Positions 11,151-23,947 of a stretch of 64,000 nucleotides of DNA are shown piece by piece. Position 1 is the stretch's first letter. The number at the start of each line of letters is the position of its first letter. The notes beneath the pieces are model-generated. The model did no database searches. It had not been told where the DNA came from and saw only the letters and a program-made list of their open reading frames with translations. The DNA comes from Chaetorhynchus papuensis (taxonomy: Eukaryota > Chordata > Aves > Passeriformes > Rhipiduridae), in contig VWYX01000121.1 of NCBI GenBank assembly GCA_013396525.1, positions 94,881 through 158,880 of the forward strand, in the 5' to 3' direction. Both the position numbers and the translations under genes were made by a program.

Positions 11151-13115
11151 TTTTTGGAAGGCATCAAGCTACAAGCTGGTGCCTTTGAGATTTTATCAGC
11201 TTTCCATAAAGTTTTTTTAAAATGTGTGAGAAGACACGTTATAGAAGTGAAAACACATGCTCCCCTCCATCCTTCTAGCAAAGAGTGAAACATAGAAGGC
11301 TGGTGGTAGACTAAGCCTGCGTGGGTGGAAGTGCTAGCAGAGCAATCTGACTGTGCAGCTAACCTACCTTAACTGGGAGTTTGTGGAGACAGTCTTGGAC
11401 AGGCCAGTTCCGGGAATGCTGTCAAGAACAGGGAAGGATCAATGTACCTGTATGGGAACAGATCCAGGAGCCCATAACTTTTCTGGGGGAATATTGGGAG
11501 ATAGGGCTGCAGTACCCATGGAAGCTTAGCAGCACCCATGAGGGCAGCATGGATAGAGTTCATCTCCTCTGCCCTTATTTCAGGTCTTGCCTTGCACAAG
11601 GAAGGATGCAATTAAGAAAAGTCTCCAGTATTTAATTACTAGATGCTACCCCCAACTACTGTGAGGCCAGAAAATTCACTTCCCTTCTTGTATTCCCTGT
11701 TTGTGCTTGTAAACAACAACACCTTCCTGGAGTGAGCTGTACTGCTGCTGGCAGGGAAAGTCAAGGAGAAAATCCCCCGGACATGGGCAAGAGAAGAAGC
11801 GGTCTGTGGACACAATAGCATGCAACTTGTTTACACAACATATAAATATGGGACAGTCCCACTGTATGACAAAGAAAAGAGAAGTGGTGCTACACCCTAT
11901 GGTTAACATGACAACGCGTAGTTAGAGTATTTAATGATTACCAGTCATTTAACTCACTTTTTTCACCATTTTAAAGATCACTTGTTTTATACGTAGCACT
12001 GAAGCCTAAAAGGAATTTCCCTCTAAAATTATTCGGTAAGATGGTTTAAAAGTCTGATGGAAAATTACGGGAGGTCTTCATAAATTCAGTATAGGGACAT
12101 TGAATCATATACACTAAAATTAATTTTCACTTGAAAATGGGAATTCTCACCTCACTGAAGTAGGTGGAAAGACTCTTGGTACTTCTGGTGGAGTGAGGAA
12201 TTCACCCAAAGGGACTGGATGCTTGTGAAGGTGACACCCATCTGAAGAGAGTGCTGAACCTGAGAAAATCTTGTGAAGGTGCACTGAGAGCATTGGTGGA
12301 CAGATCCTTGTGTTTACATCTCGAGACTTGGTGTAGAACACTTTCTCAGGGTTGGCCTAAAATCTTAGTTCAGTTAAAACTTTTCAGTGGAGAACAAGAT
12401 CTTGATATTTCCCCTTTCACAGTGATTTTGGATCAGAGGATTCTGGCCAGATTAAATAAAATGGGTTGGATTGGCTGGATCACATGAAGTCTGGGGATGT
12501 GGCTCGGTAGGTGAAGTCAGGATACTCCAATACAGAGCCTCAGGCCAAATACAGTCATGTTCTGACCACAGTGGAAAAAAACCTTCAAGACTATTAGTTT
12601 TGGCTAGCAATTTATGTCTGAAAGGGCAATATTTTGAGACAAAAGAGAAAGTGTGGTAAACTACAGTATGTTGTTATGGGAAGTGTTTTAATGGAGTGAG
12701 ACTAAAACAATCTTGAAAATTTAATTGTATGAATTTCAAAATTGCCTTTGCTGACAGAGTTCTGTTCTCATCTGCTTTACTAAGAAAATCTACTGAAATG
12801 CAGATATTTCCAGAAGCTACTACAGTATTCTTTATAAACTTTAGGTTTCTTTGCTAAACCTCCGTTCTGTCAAAAGTGATCCTAATTATCTGACGTTTAA
12901 TGTCATCCATCAGACCAAATTTTCATTCTTCACATGCTGTTTCAAGAACTCTGATCCCTAATTTAATTAATGAATCATTGCTACCTAAGTTATTAGCTGC
13001 ATCTGTTCTTCCTCATTTTTAAAAACAATTGCAATATTTTTTTCACTTGTCTCCTTGAAAACAAGTGCTGAAAATTGGTTGAGATACTCAAAAGAGCCAT
13101 TGCTTTCAAGCCATT
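11151..13115. other. Unannotated sequence
   Basis: No gene is recognised. At 11369-11635 frames of about 80 codons are open on both strands over the same bases, but neither resembles a known domain. The remainder is AT-rich unique DNA. Confidence 0.4.
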
Positions 13116-13309
13116 CTCCCTTCCCTTCCCTTCCCTTCCCTTCCCTTCCCNNNNNNNNNNNNNNNNNNNNNNNNNNNNNNNNNNNNNNNNNNNNNNNNNN
13201 NNNNNNNNNNNNNNNNNNNNNNNNNNNNNNNNNNNNNNNNNNNNNNNNNNNNNNNNNNNNNNNNNNNNNNNNNNTCCCTTCCCTTCCCTTCCCTTCCCTT
13301 CCCTTCCCC
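13116..13309. repeat. (TTCCC)n pentanucleotide microsatellite interrupted by an assembly gap
   Basis: Pure tcccttccc repeats run from about 13116 to 13150 and from 13275 to 13309, with 124 N between (13151-13274). The array is all-pyrimidine on the plus strand and all-purine on the minus strand, a mirror-repeat type that can form triplex (H-) DNA and stalls polymerases. That explains the gap. True length is unknown. The predicted frames through the N run are artefacts. Confidence 0.95.
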
Positions 13310-14689
13310 ATGGGGATGAATGTGACCCCTTCAGTGCCTTTGAAGCTCCTATGGGGTCAGTTGCAAGCTATTTTATCTGTTGTCTGTGTTCTAATGGCAT
13401 CTGTGCCCCAATGAGAACTGGGAACATTTTGGCATCCAGAGTTTTAACTCATATTACAGCTAATTAATTCATGCCTGTGAAGCACTTTGAAGCTATAAAA
13501 ACACTTAATATTGTTCTATTTTATGATTTACTAATCTTAACTCACATGAACTTTGAATTAGAGGGTTTCTCTCTTTGTAATCTAAAATCCATCTTACCAA
13601 TATTGACAGGTTGTTTCCACTTTTCAGAGCATGCCTTCTCAGTTATGGCTTAACTCTGCTATTCACTGAATGAGACACCATGAAAACGTGAGCTCACCGA
13701 AGTCAGCAGGGACCATGAGTCCATACAGAAAATGTCACCTCAGCCACGCCTGGACTCCTAAAGTGGATGCAAGAAAGACTTTAGGAAGTTTTATGAAGGA
13801 CCAAGGCTTACCCTCGTACTTAGGGGATCTGGTCAGGCTTCCTGCCTGTGCTTGATCAGCCTCGTACTGCAGCGCTGTGAGGCAAGAGCCAAACTCAGCC
13901 ACCTTAGGCTGCCATCTGCAGGAAGGCAGCCGGAGTCAGGGGCCGTGTGTTGGGATTGACACCTGGTCTAACTGTGCATAGAAAATAACACTACAGTGTG
14001 GCGTGCGTTTAATCCAGAACTTCCAAACACTATTTCTGTTGAGGGCTTAAGGAGGTGCCACAGATCCCCATATTTACAAAAAATTATTTTGCAGGAGTAA
14101 GGCTGAGCTTTTTATTAAAGTAAGAGAGGGACTTAAAACCAGAATAACTGTAATCCAAAAGCTGTGGCTTCCTTTCAAACTGGTTTCCTGAGCTGTGGTC
14201 CCAAGGGATATCAAAGTGAAGGTGGTGGGATGAAGGAGGACACTGTACTTAGGTCTTACTCCTGGCATTGCACAGGACATGGTTACACTGGCACTTAAGA
14301 GCGTGTGAGCATTCATGTAGAGGCTGGCTCAGACAAGGCTGCAGTGAACAGACACTTCCCAAAAAGCATGTTTAGAAATCATCTTAATTGTGTCCATTGT
14401 TAAAATAGGTGGTTTTACCTTAAGCAGTGATATTATTATTATTTGTTATGCATATTATCATGCTGCCTACTTGCACTTGTATGTTATTTGAGAGTTAATT
14501 ATACCTCTCATCCTTTCATCGTCTCCACTAATATTCAATTTTAATGCATTAATGTGTTATTCTTGTATGACATGTACCCTAGATGCAGGAATAAAAATTA
14601 AATTGAAATCTTAAGGTAAAATGAAGGTTCATCTCAGTTAATTAATATTTACCTCCAGCAGAACACTGACTAATTACACTGGTGCTGTA
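13310..14689. other. Unannotated sequence
   Basis: Unique DNA with no recognised gene or element. A TAT-rich triplet run (tattattattatt) occurs near 14430. Confidence 0.4.
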
Positions 14690-15560
14690 GTGGGGAGAGA
14701 CCTGTATGAAGCTGGTTACCCATTATCTGCCCAGCCTAAGGAGCAATCCCAGCCCCTGTGAGCTGATGAGAGTCCTTGAGAGGCTCCCAGCTGCAGAGAA
14801 AGCACAGATGCTTTCTCCCTCTGTGCTGTGCTGCTGAGGAACCAGTGCAGAGCTGGAGGCAAACAGCCCAGGCTGGTGGACAGGCAGACTTTGTGTGGTG
14901 CCCTGCAGCACCATGGAAGGGTGAGCACCTCGCTGCTCCTGCCTGTCCCTGTGCCTGGGCTGCAGTGTGCACTGGGCCCGGCTGCTGGGGAGGTGGATGA
15001 GGCATTTCAGCTCTGGAGATTCACAGCACCACTTCTCTTGGAGAGACTGCGTGCCCTGGATCCCAGCGAGTGTCTACCAATCCACTTTCCCCTTAGGCTG
15101 AGGATGGCTGTGTCAGACTGGCTCCTTTCGACAGGTTACTGAGGAAACGTAATGAATGGTACCTGCCAGCATGCCCTGGCATCCCTCAGCTGGGCCTGAT
15201 GCCTGCTGCCTTAGGGTAAATGGGGTTCTCTTGTCACTGGGAAGGAGCGGTGGGATAGGGAGTGCTGGTGCCACTGGCTGCGTGACAGCTCTGCTCCTCT
15301 GTCTGCTGTGATCCTCCAGCATGACAGCACAGCAGCTCTGTGGTCCAGCAGAGACAGGGACCTGAGCTTGGGAAGGTGGAGCTTAAACCCCAGTGACATT
15401 GCTTCCCTGCTAACTTTATTTTGGGCAAACTATTTCGATTTCTCCTACACCAACAGACCTTGCCAGGTCAGATGCTCGCTGGTCGTACCAAGGTCTGTGG
15501 ATAAGAAGCTCGGTGGTAGCTCTGGGGTGCTCCTTATGGAGATGGTCTTGTGAGTCCTGC
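14690..15560. other. GC-richer unannotated region
   Basis: G+C content rises over 14690-15560 and several frames of 60-104 codons overlap in both directions, as expected from a lack of A/T stop codons. None shows a recognisable domain or a clear exon with splice signals. It could hide an unrecognised exon or an old GC-rich repeat. I cannot tell which. Confidence 0.35.
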
Positions 15561-17879
15561 TGAGAAGCTGGCTGGCATCAGGAGAAGACCTGAGTCCACA
15601 GCTGTGAGATTCCCACTGCCAGAACAGGGGGAAGTGGCTGCAGTCCTAACCTACATTCTGTTGGCAGTGCTGGGATGGGGATTCCTTCCCCCATGCATGT
15701 CCCCGCACTAGAACCAGGCCATGTAATCATTATGCAGCCAAAACCAAAGAAAATCACGCTATTTTCCATGCAAAGGACCCTTTTGTATGTATCTCAAGTG
15801 GGTCTTCTGTCTTGATGGCCTAAAAAAGTCACAGGATTGAGTAGGCATCTTCTCTCTAAATCACTTTTGGCAGATCTTTTCATTAATCATTGCTGATCTA
15901 AACAGTTTGATTCCACTGAAGTATGTAAAGCATGCATTCAGTGACTGACTTAGTTATGGAGTCACCATTTAGTCCAGAGGTTAAATGCAAAGCTATATTA
16001 CACACAGAGTATTGCTAAAATAACTCCAGGCTTTTAGTTTTGATTTCCACTTTATTGATTTGCACTAGGTAAATTTAATTCCAAATCTTAGAGATGGCTG
16101 AGATAGTCATTCAATTTTGTTATTGTAGTGAAGAAACCATTAGGAAAATGGAGAAGTAAAGGTCACAGTAATCTTTTCTGGAATGAAGAACCAATTTTAT
16201 TCAGAGGTCAGATTTGTACCAAAAATTCTACAGCACTCTCACTATGTCATCATTTAAGCATTTACAGAGTTTCATTGATATACAACAATTGTGAAACACA
16301 ACATTGCTCAGCAGAAAATGGAAAAGTGTGAAAGAGCTTCTTTCCTTCCACGCATGGGCTGGGAATTTCCCATGTTATGCAAGCAATTTCCTACGTTATC
16401 TTGCTTGCACTCCCGAATTTACTCTGTTGCAGCTCTTGACAACAGCAAGCTTCTCTTTGATCTCAGGAGTATTCCCAGGCTGGTGTCAACATCAGTGTTG
16501 TCAAAAGAAGGGGACTGATGATGACTGGGCCTCTCCTGACTTTTCTGCAGCCTCCTTGTATAACTCCAGGTAAGTCCTATGGAGGCTTTGTTCCTTCATT
16601 GGCCCAAACAGGGCTAGCAGAGCACCTGTGTTTCCTGAGGTTGGGATAAACATAATCCTTTTCTAAACAGAAATATGTGTGAGCTGCAAACACAGAACAA
16701 ATATCTGTAACTATACTTCTTCCTCCTTTTTTCCCACTGAGTTACCACTAGATTTATCATTTTAATTCTTATATGGCTTTATAGTCCTAGGTGAGCATCA
16801 GAAGTAATGCTTATTTACATAATATAAAATTACATAGGTTGAGGATTTCACTTTCTGCTTACCATCCCTTCCACCAAGGGCCCCTTCCACCCTTACATCC
16901 CACAGGACTGTCCCCTGACTTCTGTGCAGAGATAAATGCTCCTGTTTGATTCATTTACTGTATTTTCTTAAAGGGAAAAATGGGCATAAAAGCAAATATT
17001 CTACAAAGGTCTGATAAGAACTTTTCCCATGATTTGTATGAGTGCCAAGATCAATTGCCTAAAGTGTGTGAAGAAACATGATTCCATAAAATTTCCTCAG
17101 AAGCTGACTAAACCTCTGGCATAATTTATATGCTCATTTCTTCAGTTGCTCTACTGAATAAAATTTAAAATATTTTTTATTATATCAACACATTTTAATT
17201 AATAATGTATTGTATTAAATTGTCTGGTTTAGATTTTAAGTCCTTTTGTGCCATTGGTGTGCCAGTGATTTTCAAATGTTACTTTGGCTGAAATACACAG
17301 TAAAATGGAAAATGGCTTCAAAATCCTGGATTAGCTGTCACTGATGGCATAAGTCTGTCAATAGCAGCTGGTAAATGCAGGAGACTGACTTTCTCCTCTT
17401 ATATTTATTTATAACTGCCATTTCAGAATAGCAATAAGACACTGCAGGCCATGCATTTTGAAGGGATTATTGCACTCCTCTTATGACTAAAGTCACCTGC
17501 CCTTTAGTCTTGTGTCTTATAACACCTCCTGAGGAGTTCAGCAGTAGTCCAGAAATGACGGCATGCTGTGTCCTATAGCTTCAATATATTTAGCTTGATC
17601 ATACGGAAAAATAATGACAAAGTAAGGGAATGTGCAAGAAATCCACCCCAGCTATTCCATTCTTTTTCCATTCTTTTTAAACCAACTTACAAGTGAAATA
17701 ATTTGCAGGTTGCCAACTGTTTGTTAAAATGTACATGAAACACAGAAGAATTGTTTCCCTGTTATGGTTATGGTATCTTGCAGTATATATGAAATACCAA
17801 CCTTTTAGTACAGTTTGGATTGTTGTGTAATATAGAAATAAAGATAAATTCTTAAAAGGGTTAAACAGTTCCATTCTGC
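15561..17879. other. Unannotated AT-rich sequence
   Basis: No gene or mobile element is recognised. The most AT-rich part is 17150-17230, which has no simple repeat but very few G or C. Confidence 0.4.
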
Positions 17880-18140
17880 CTTAAATTACCGCTGTCATTC
17901 AATTCATTAGATGAGTTTATGGAGTTACAATGTGTCTGTAATTTATAGCCTGCTTACTGACAAAGCTTAATGCTAACATATGCCTAATTTGCCAAGGTTA
18001 TCTCAAGCCCCATTCATCTCCCCCACTAACAATATGCTGCTGATTCCATGCTTCATGGATGAGGTACATGCGGTTTCATATTTAGTGCTATCAATCACAA
18101 GTAATTGCCTCCAGCTCCCCGCCTCAGTGTTCAAAGTGAT
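17880..18140. promoter_or_regulatory. Candidate conserved noncoding block
   Basis: Repeat-free sequence with short motifs of developmental-enhancer type: attcaattcattagatgag near 17896, taatttgccaagg near 17985, and gctatcaatcacaagtaatt near 18087 (a homeodomain-like core). It leads into a small CpG cluster at 18172-18260 (gggagcgcgcgtagcc). The call rests on texture and not on alignment. Confidence 0.3.
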
Positions 18141-19075
18141 TTCTCTTCAGCCTCCGAGGCTTGATGAGAAGGGAGCGCGCGTAGCCAGAGGAGGGCATCC
18201 TCCTCCAGCCTTAGCAACTGCGGGCCTCAAGCAGCTGGAAATCGGAGAGGAGCGGCAGCTGGTATTTCCAAACTTTTCTCTTCTGGAGCACACGCTTTTG
18301 GCAGTCAGGAAAGTACACTCCTGGGTGTATGCTTGTGCAGCAGTGCCAACCCTCCATGAGAGGTGAGTCGGCTTCTGGACTGCTGCCCTTGGGATTTCCC
18401 TGTTCATGCAACTGGACTGATCTGGGACACCTCCAGCCCAGGTTCCTGTGCTCCAGATCACAGTCTGAGGATGCAGCACTCTGGTCCTCAGCCCTTAGTC
18501 TGGTGGCACTGGTGTGTGAGATGTGGTAGGACCAGAGGCTGCCAGAGGAGATCGCAGTATACATCTATATTTTCAGAATCTACTGAGTCTTCTCAGTGGG
18601 ATTGCCATACCAACAACAAAGTGTACCTTATGTAGCATAACATTTTTTAATTGTAAGGGTTACAGTTCTACCAACTCATAAACCTGTGCCCATCTTTTTT
18701 TCTGGGAAGGGTCCCACTGCTTTGTCTTGCAGAAGTGTGTACTATATCCAGATCTAAGGAGAGTGACTAACTCACAGTTCCCGTTCTCTTCCTCTTTGTC
18801 TGCTTGCTGTTATTTTCTGCAACATCACATTAAATTATAATGGCCCCTTTTATCTGCATGTACTTGCCCCTCTCCCTATTCAGCTGAGCTTTTTTGGTGT
18901 GGCTGTGGTCACCCTAGGAGCTGGACACTGGCTGGAAAATTCAGCTATAGTGTCTGACTCTGAACTGTTTATGCATAGTTTTTTGGAAGTCACGGGCATT
19001 GCTCATATTCTCATATGAGTACTAACATTTGTATTTATGGCATGTGGATAAAAATTTCAATTTTATGAATGTGAA

Positions 19076-19078
<3 letters not shown>
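18141..19078. other. Unannotated, small CpG cluster at left edge
   Basis: The first 120 bp contain several CpGs. Frames of 90-128 codons overlap on both strands at 17980-18635 without any domain match. The remainder is unremarkable. Confidence 0.4.
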
Positions 19079-19114
<36 letters not shown>

Positions 19115-19128
19115 ACCCACACCCACAT
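19079..19128. repeat. (CA)n dinucleotide microsatellite
   Basis: A pure AC run extends from 19079 to about 19109, then an interrupted acatacacacccacacccac tail runs to about 19128. A repeat of this length is likely to be polymorphic. Confidence 0.95.
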
Positions 19129-20519
19129 TGTCCGTGGAATGAGCTGCTGAGCCATGCAGTTATGTAGCTTCCCGAGCCTTCAGATAGATTCCAGATGTCT
19201 CTCAGATCACATTAGAAAACACAGAGAATGAGTTAACAAATATGTTTTGCCTAAAATATATCTCCCACTTCACTCTGGAATCCAACAAACAAGAATATCA
19301 AGGAAAAAAGTTTGCTCCTGGATACTCTGCTATCAACCAGCTGTAATCTCAGATCTGTTGAGGCTGTGTTGTGCTTGATATTCTGAAACTTCGCCAGAAT
19401 AATGGAGACTGTTTGGCAGACCAGTGAAACTCTCTGTTCATGTTAATTGACTATGATCTGCAGTACTGAAAGAAATGACTGCAGCTAAAACAATCCTGAA
19501 TGGATGAACAGCTGTATAGGATTTAAAACCAGAGTGATATTCATTAGTTTCACTGCATAGGAACACTGTAAATTTAAAGTCCACTTGGAAAATAAAAAGC
19601 ATTCTGGAGAAAAAAAAATAGTTTATTGAAAGAAAGAGCTGATGCTGATTCTGGCTGGGTTTTTTTGTTTGTTTGTTTTTTGGGTTTTTTTTAAGAATTG
19701 AAAATCACTATCCTGTATGGAAGCGACAGCTGAAAAACAGTGTCAGCTTCTGTTAGGGATTTGGATTTTTTTCTTTGTTTCTGTGCTGTGCCAGAACTCA
19801 GGGGCATGCCATGAAAAGATAGCAGTCATGGACTTCACATACGTTCACTTTAGAAAGAGCTAACTCCTATAGCAATCAGAAAAACTATTGCACTTGCTCT
19901 TGCAGAAGAAAAGCCTAACTCTGTGGCTGTGTGGTTGATTGTGGTTATGCTTGTTAGGAACTAACATTTGGGTGAAATTTTGTGATTCTTGCTTGTACTT
20001 GCAAAAGCTTTTACTTCTAAAGAGTCTGATAGGGTGAAGTCAAAGAATTTTCTAAAAATTTGTATCCATTTTACTGCCTGCCCTCAGAAAAAAGGCCAAC
20101 AATTTTATTTTTATAGTATAGGTCGAAATTTTTAGGTGTGCGTTTTAGTGAAATCAAGTGAGTAACAGAAATACATGTAACACTGTTTTTCATACAATTT
20201 ATTAAATGGGATTCACTATTTAAGAGGGCTGCACTTCATGGATCAAAATAAATTCCATTCAAAGAATTCAATATATTCAACTCAATAGCTATTAATTACT
20301 AGAGGGGTTGGATTTTTTTTCTATTAGGAATATTTGAAAACATCAAAACAAATCAGCGAATTTATAGAAAACATGAAAATGAAGAATTTTTAAAGCTGTT
20401 TTTCAACGCAAGTGTTGTGAGGTTTCAAGAAGATACACGTTTATCTAAACACAGCTTAAGCAGCACTAGCCAATAAAATAAGCATTCAGAAAACTTATCT
20501 TTCTGTTTTAAAGACTGTT
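19129..20519. other. Unannotated, with T-rich low-complexity tract
   Basis: A T-rich tract with gtttgtttg steps lies at 19659-19693, and an eight-A run precedes it near 19612. No gene is recognised and there are very few frames, even by chance. Confidence 0.45.
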
Positions 20520-20885
20520 TCTTAAATCGGTGGCTGGAAGGAAATGTCTTTGTGAATCTTTGCATACATTCCAAAGGGCTCTGAGGCTAAGTGGCTGCAC
20601 TTTGCATAGCGTCTGCTGACTTCCCATTCAGAGCCCCTCTGGCAGGCGGGGGGTGGAGGGGTGCTGTGCTGTGGTTTGTGGGAATAGGCTCTTTCAGTTC
20701 TGGTTTATTACATGGCTAATTAACCAAGGTCACCGAGCTCTTTTATAAGCCTGCCAATAGAGACATCACTGGTGCTTTAACAGATCTGTTTATTATATTG
20801 CATGCCCTGATAATATGACATTGATTAAAAAAAATATACGGGGCAGCATTTACCTGGAGCATTGTATAAACATGCAAATATAGGA
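20520..20885. promoter_or_regulatory. Candidate conserved noncoding block (strongest in window)
   Basis: About 360 bp of complex, repeat-free sequence without coding potential. It contains tacatggctaattaacc near 20708 (a TAATTA homeodomain core), aaggtcaccgagctc near 20726 (an AAGGTCA nuclear-receptor half site), tttgcatagcgtctgctgac near 20602, ttataagcctgccaatagag near 20742 and aaacatgcaaatatagg near 20867 (octamer-like ATGCAAAT). A G-rich spacer at 20647-20665 separates two halves. Dense varied motifs with no simple repeats is typical of deeply conserved enhancers, but conservation itself is not demonstrated. Confidence 0.35.
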
Positions 20886-21930
20886 AACAAAAAAACCCCT
20901 GAAATAATAGGCAACACAGTATTTTTACATGTTTAATCTTAAAACAATTTATTTTCTATATTATTGCATGATGGTTTGACGTAGCAAGTATAAACAACTG
21001 GAATTTATAAGCTGTTTTGTTAATGTGTCACAGTAATAACTTGACTTACCTGTGACAAAGGATCTTTGGGAGATTGCCACTGTATGTACAAATTACCACA
21101 GAATGCCTGGAGTGAACAATTGGTGAGTAAGACAAGGGACTGCACCTCAGGATTATGCACCAGGCTAAAATATGCGTGTCCCTGCAAGTAACATGAATGC
21201 AAAAAAGGTCTCCTTACTGCTGGCTCTGCACAGAGGCATCTTGCAAGGTGTTGTCATCCTCATTTAAGGAGATAAGGGCTCTCTTAAAACTAGTGAATTT
21301 TAAGAAATTTCAGGTCAGAGTCCTCCTCAGGCTGTTCTCGGCGTGCATGGTGTCCTCATTCCTGCTCCAGCCCTGCCTGTGAACACAGGTGTGTGTGACA
21401 TTGTCCCCAACAGGTGCCAGCACTTCCCAGGGGAGCTTTGGCAACAGCTCACCAGCCCCACAACACCCAGCTTGTACCTTCCCCTGAGCGACAGGGGAAG
21501 CTGTGCAGCAGCTGTGCATCACTCCCGTCTCCTCTGCCAGGCGCAGCTCATGGAGGTACCACTGATACACGGCAGTGTCCTGAACATCAGCAGGGAATGC
21601 CCGGCTTCGTGCCAGCCTCTCCTCAGGTGTGGGATGAGCTGCAGCTCCCGTGTCTGAGACTGGGAGTGGGGGTCACTGCAAGTTACCAATCTTGCATCTG
21701 AGCTGATCCATAATGGAGTGTGTTTGTCTGTGACTATGTGGATATGGCAGTGTGTGTCAGAAGTCCCACCTGGAGGTCACCCGATGTGGTTTGACTCCCA
21801 CAGTGCCACAGACTTGAACTGGAATGATTTCAGGATGATCTTCAGAGAGGCAAGGAATATGCAATCCAATCTTTAGTGATGGTGTGGGGAGCAGTCTGAA
21901 GAGTCTCATCTGAGAAGTGCCAACCTGCAC
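20886..21930. other. Unannotated, GC-richer in second half
   Basis: At 21330-21700 G+C rises and frames of 86-104 codons overlap on both strands. I see no domain, no exon structure and no mobile-element signature. Confidence 0.35.
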
Positions 21931-22090
21931 TTCACAGAATCACAGAATCACAAAATCAGAGTACGTTAGGTTGGAAGGACAGTGGGTAATGTGGTCCAAC
22001 CTCCCTGCTTAAACAAAGTCCCCAGATGCTTCTTGAATATCTGCAGGGCTCAGTCACCTGCACAGCAAAGTTTTTCCTCATATGCAGTTT
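21931..22090 (-). mobile_element. CR1 LINE, 3' fragment
   Basis: The plus strand opens with ttcacagaatcacagaatca, the reverse complement of the CR1 3' repeat end. It continues with ttaggttggaaggac, ggtccaacctccctgctt, cttcttgaatatctgcaggg and gctcagtcacctgcacagc. This is CR1 3' UTR plus the end of ORF2 in reverse. An internal deletion is likely between the tgaatatct and gctcagtcac blocks, because they lie closer together than in full CR1 copies. Confidence 0.88.
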
Positions 22091-23947
22091 TTCCTCCAAA
22101 GTCTCTTAAAACTTCTGTAATGTCCACAGGGGGTTCATGGTCCCAGCTGCAGTTTTGTGGGCTGTGTTCTGGAGAGGCCACAGTGGCCCCAGCTGCATGC
22201 ACTGTACTTCCAGGGGGATCCAGGGCAGGTGGCCAGCTGTGATTCTCTAACGACCTTCCTTGTATTTCCTCCAGAGGCCTCCAGAGCACTATGGGAACCA
22301 TGTTTCAGTATCTCCCTGCATGTCATTCCCCTCCTCAACCTCACATCCTGTCTTAGTACCAAGAGATTAGCTGTTTCCTTGCCATCAAAGACAAGGATCC
22401 CGAAGATTAGCATGTAGTCTGCTGAAAACGTGGCCTCTTGAACCATGCTGTCCTTATTCTGATTTGCACCTCCTATGGGTAGGTAATTCATATGTGGTAG
22501 GAAATACCACCTCATGTGGTAGGAAAACTCCTACCCTCACAAGTTACTTAATATTCAAATAAATATCTTCTGGCTCTCTCCACTTTAGCAGAAAGCTTCT
22601 CTAAAAACTTACAGTTCATCTCTCCTGGGGTTCTTCTGTTATATCTACAAAGATTCTGGACAGGGTTAGTCTGCCAGTGTACTGAAAGCACCATCTCATA
22701 CGGTGCAGAAACCACCACCCTCACCTCATCTGCTTCTCATGTCTACTGTATCCTCCTAGACTTACTGGGTGGGGCTCAGCTCTGGAACAGGATTCCTGTA
22801 CTTAGACATGGGCATGTAGAAGCCCTTGTGGTCAGCTGCATCTAGTGGATACAGCCAGTGGAAGGGCAGGGTGGTTTGGCTTCCTGAGGCATGGACACTG
22901 AGGTCCCGATTCATCTACCAGAGCACGCTGGTAGGGTCACAGTGCACAAGTGGGAAGTCTACAGTAATACATGTAACACATGATGATAGCTATTATGGGA
23001 CCCTAAGACCATATTGGACCAAAGAAATAAGCAAAACAGGAATTCTTCCTGTAGTTGCCTGGCCAGAAGTCTTTGCTCCTTAGAAGTATGAGCTGCCTGG
23101 AGAAGCTAAAGAATGGCTGTCAGTGCCTTATAAACTGATTAACACCACCACTGAAGCTGGTGCTGGTCACGGTGGACAACATCTGCAGTAGCCACCACCA
23201 GAAACAGTCATTTCTGTTGTCCTTAGAAGGATATAATGCAGAACTAGACAAGATGCAAAGAATGACCAGGAATTTTTACCACAGCCTTTTACAGTTCATC
23301 AGAGAAATCTCTTCATTGCAAATCACATCTATATACTTGGTTCCTATTCCTTCCTGAGACCACTTCTGGTCTTTTTTCTTGGATACAATTTGTCAGAATG
23401 AAAAGAGAAAAAGCTCAGAACAACAACAAAAAAATCCTCCTTAAAACGCCTAACCCAAAGAATTACACTCTGTCAGAATGAAGTGTCAGTGGGCATCAGA
23501 CTTCTGACTCCATGAAGAGCAGGCAAAGAGAAGATTTTTGGTGTCTGGCCCCTGTACTTCATCATTCAGTAAAATTAGCAGATGAATCTGGAAATATATT
23601 TTGCTTTTTAGCTGTTTAATATCCTGTTACAGTCCTTGGAACATGGGTCAAAATACTGTTCTAGCCATCAGAATCCAGAGACAGGCTAGTGACCTGGATT
23701 AGATACAGAGAGACACCCGTTTGTGGCTCTTCTGTCACACATAGATTTGCTTCCTCACTGCCAAGAAGGAAATTCAAGCACATCATTCATGACCTGGATG
23801 AGTGAAAGGAGGGAACAACTACCTCTCACCATTTCAAAAAGGAGAAGAGTGATGGGTTCTCCATTTTTTATGAAACAAAATGAGCTTCATCTTATTTGGT
23901 CTGATTTGATTTCAAATGTAATTGTATTTTTACTCACTGTGGCCTAA
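22091..23947. other. Unannotated; local direct and inverted repeats at 22492-22526
   Basis: At 22492-22526 the 13-bp string atgtggtaggaaa occurs twice, 22 bp apart. It is interleaved with inverted arms ggtagga...tcctacc, so the strand can pair in two alternative ways. A minus frame of 126 codons (22135-22515) overlaps this region and is not recognised. The remainder has no identified feature. Confidence 0.4.

Noticed and set aside
12985..13467. Frames of 108-130 codons rich in Pro-Ser-Leu or Gly-Lys
   Set aside because: They are translations of the (TTCCC)n microsatellite and its N gap.
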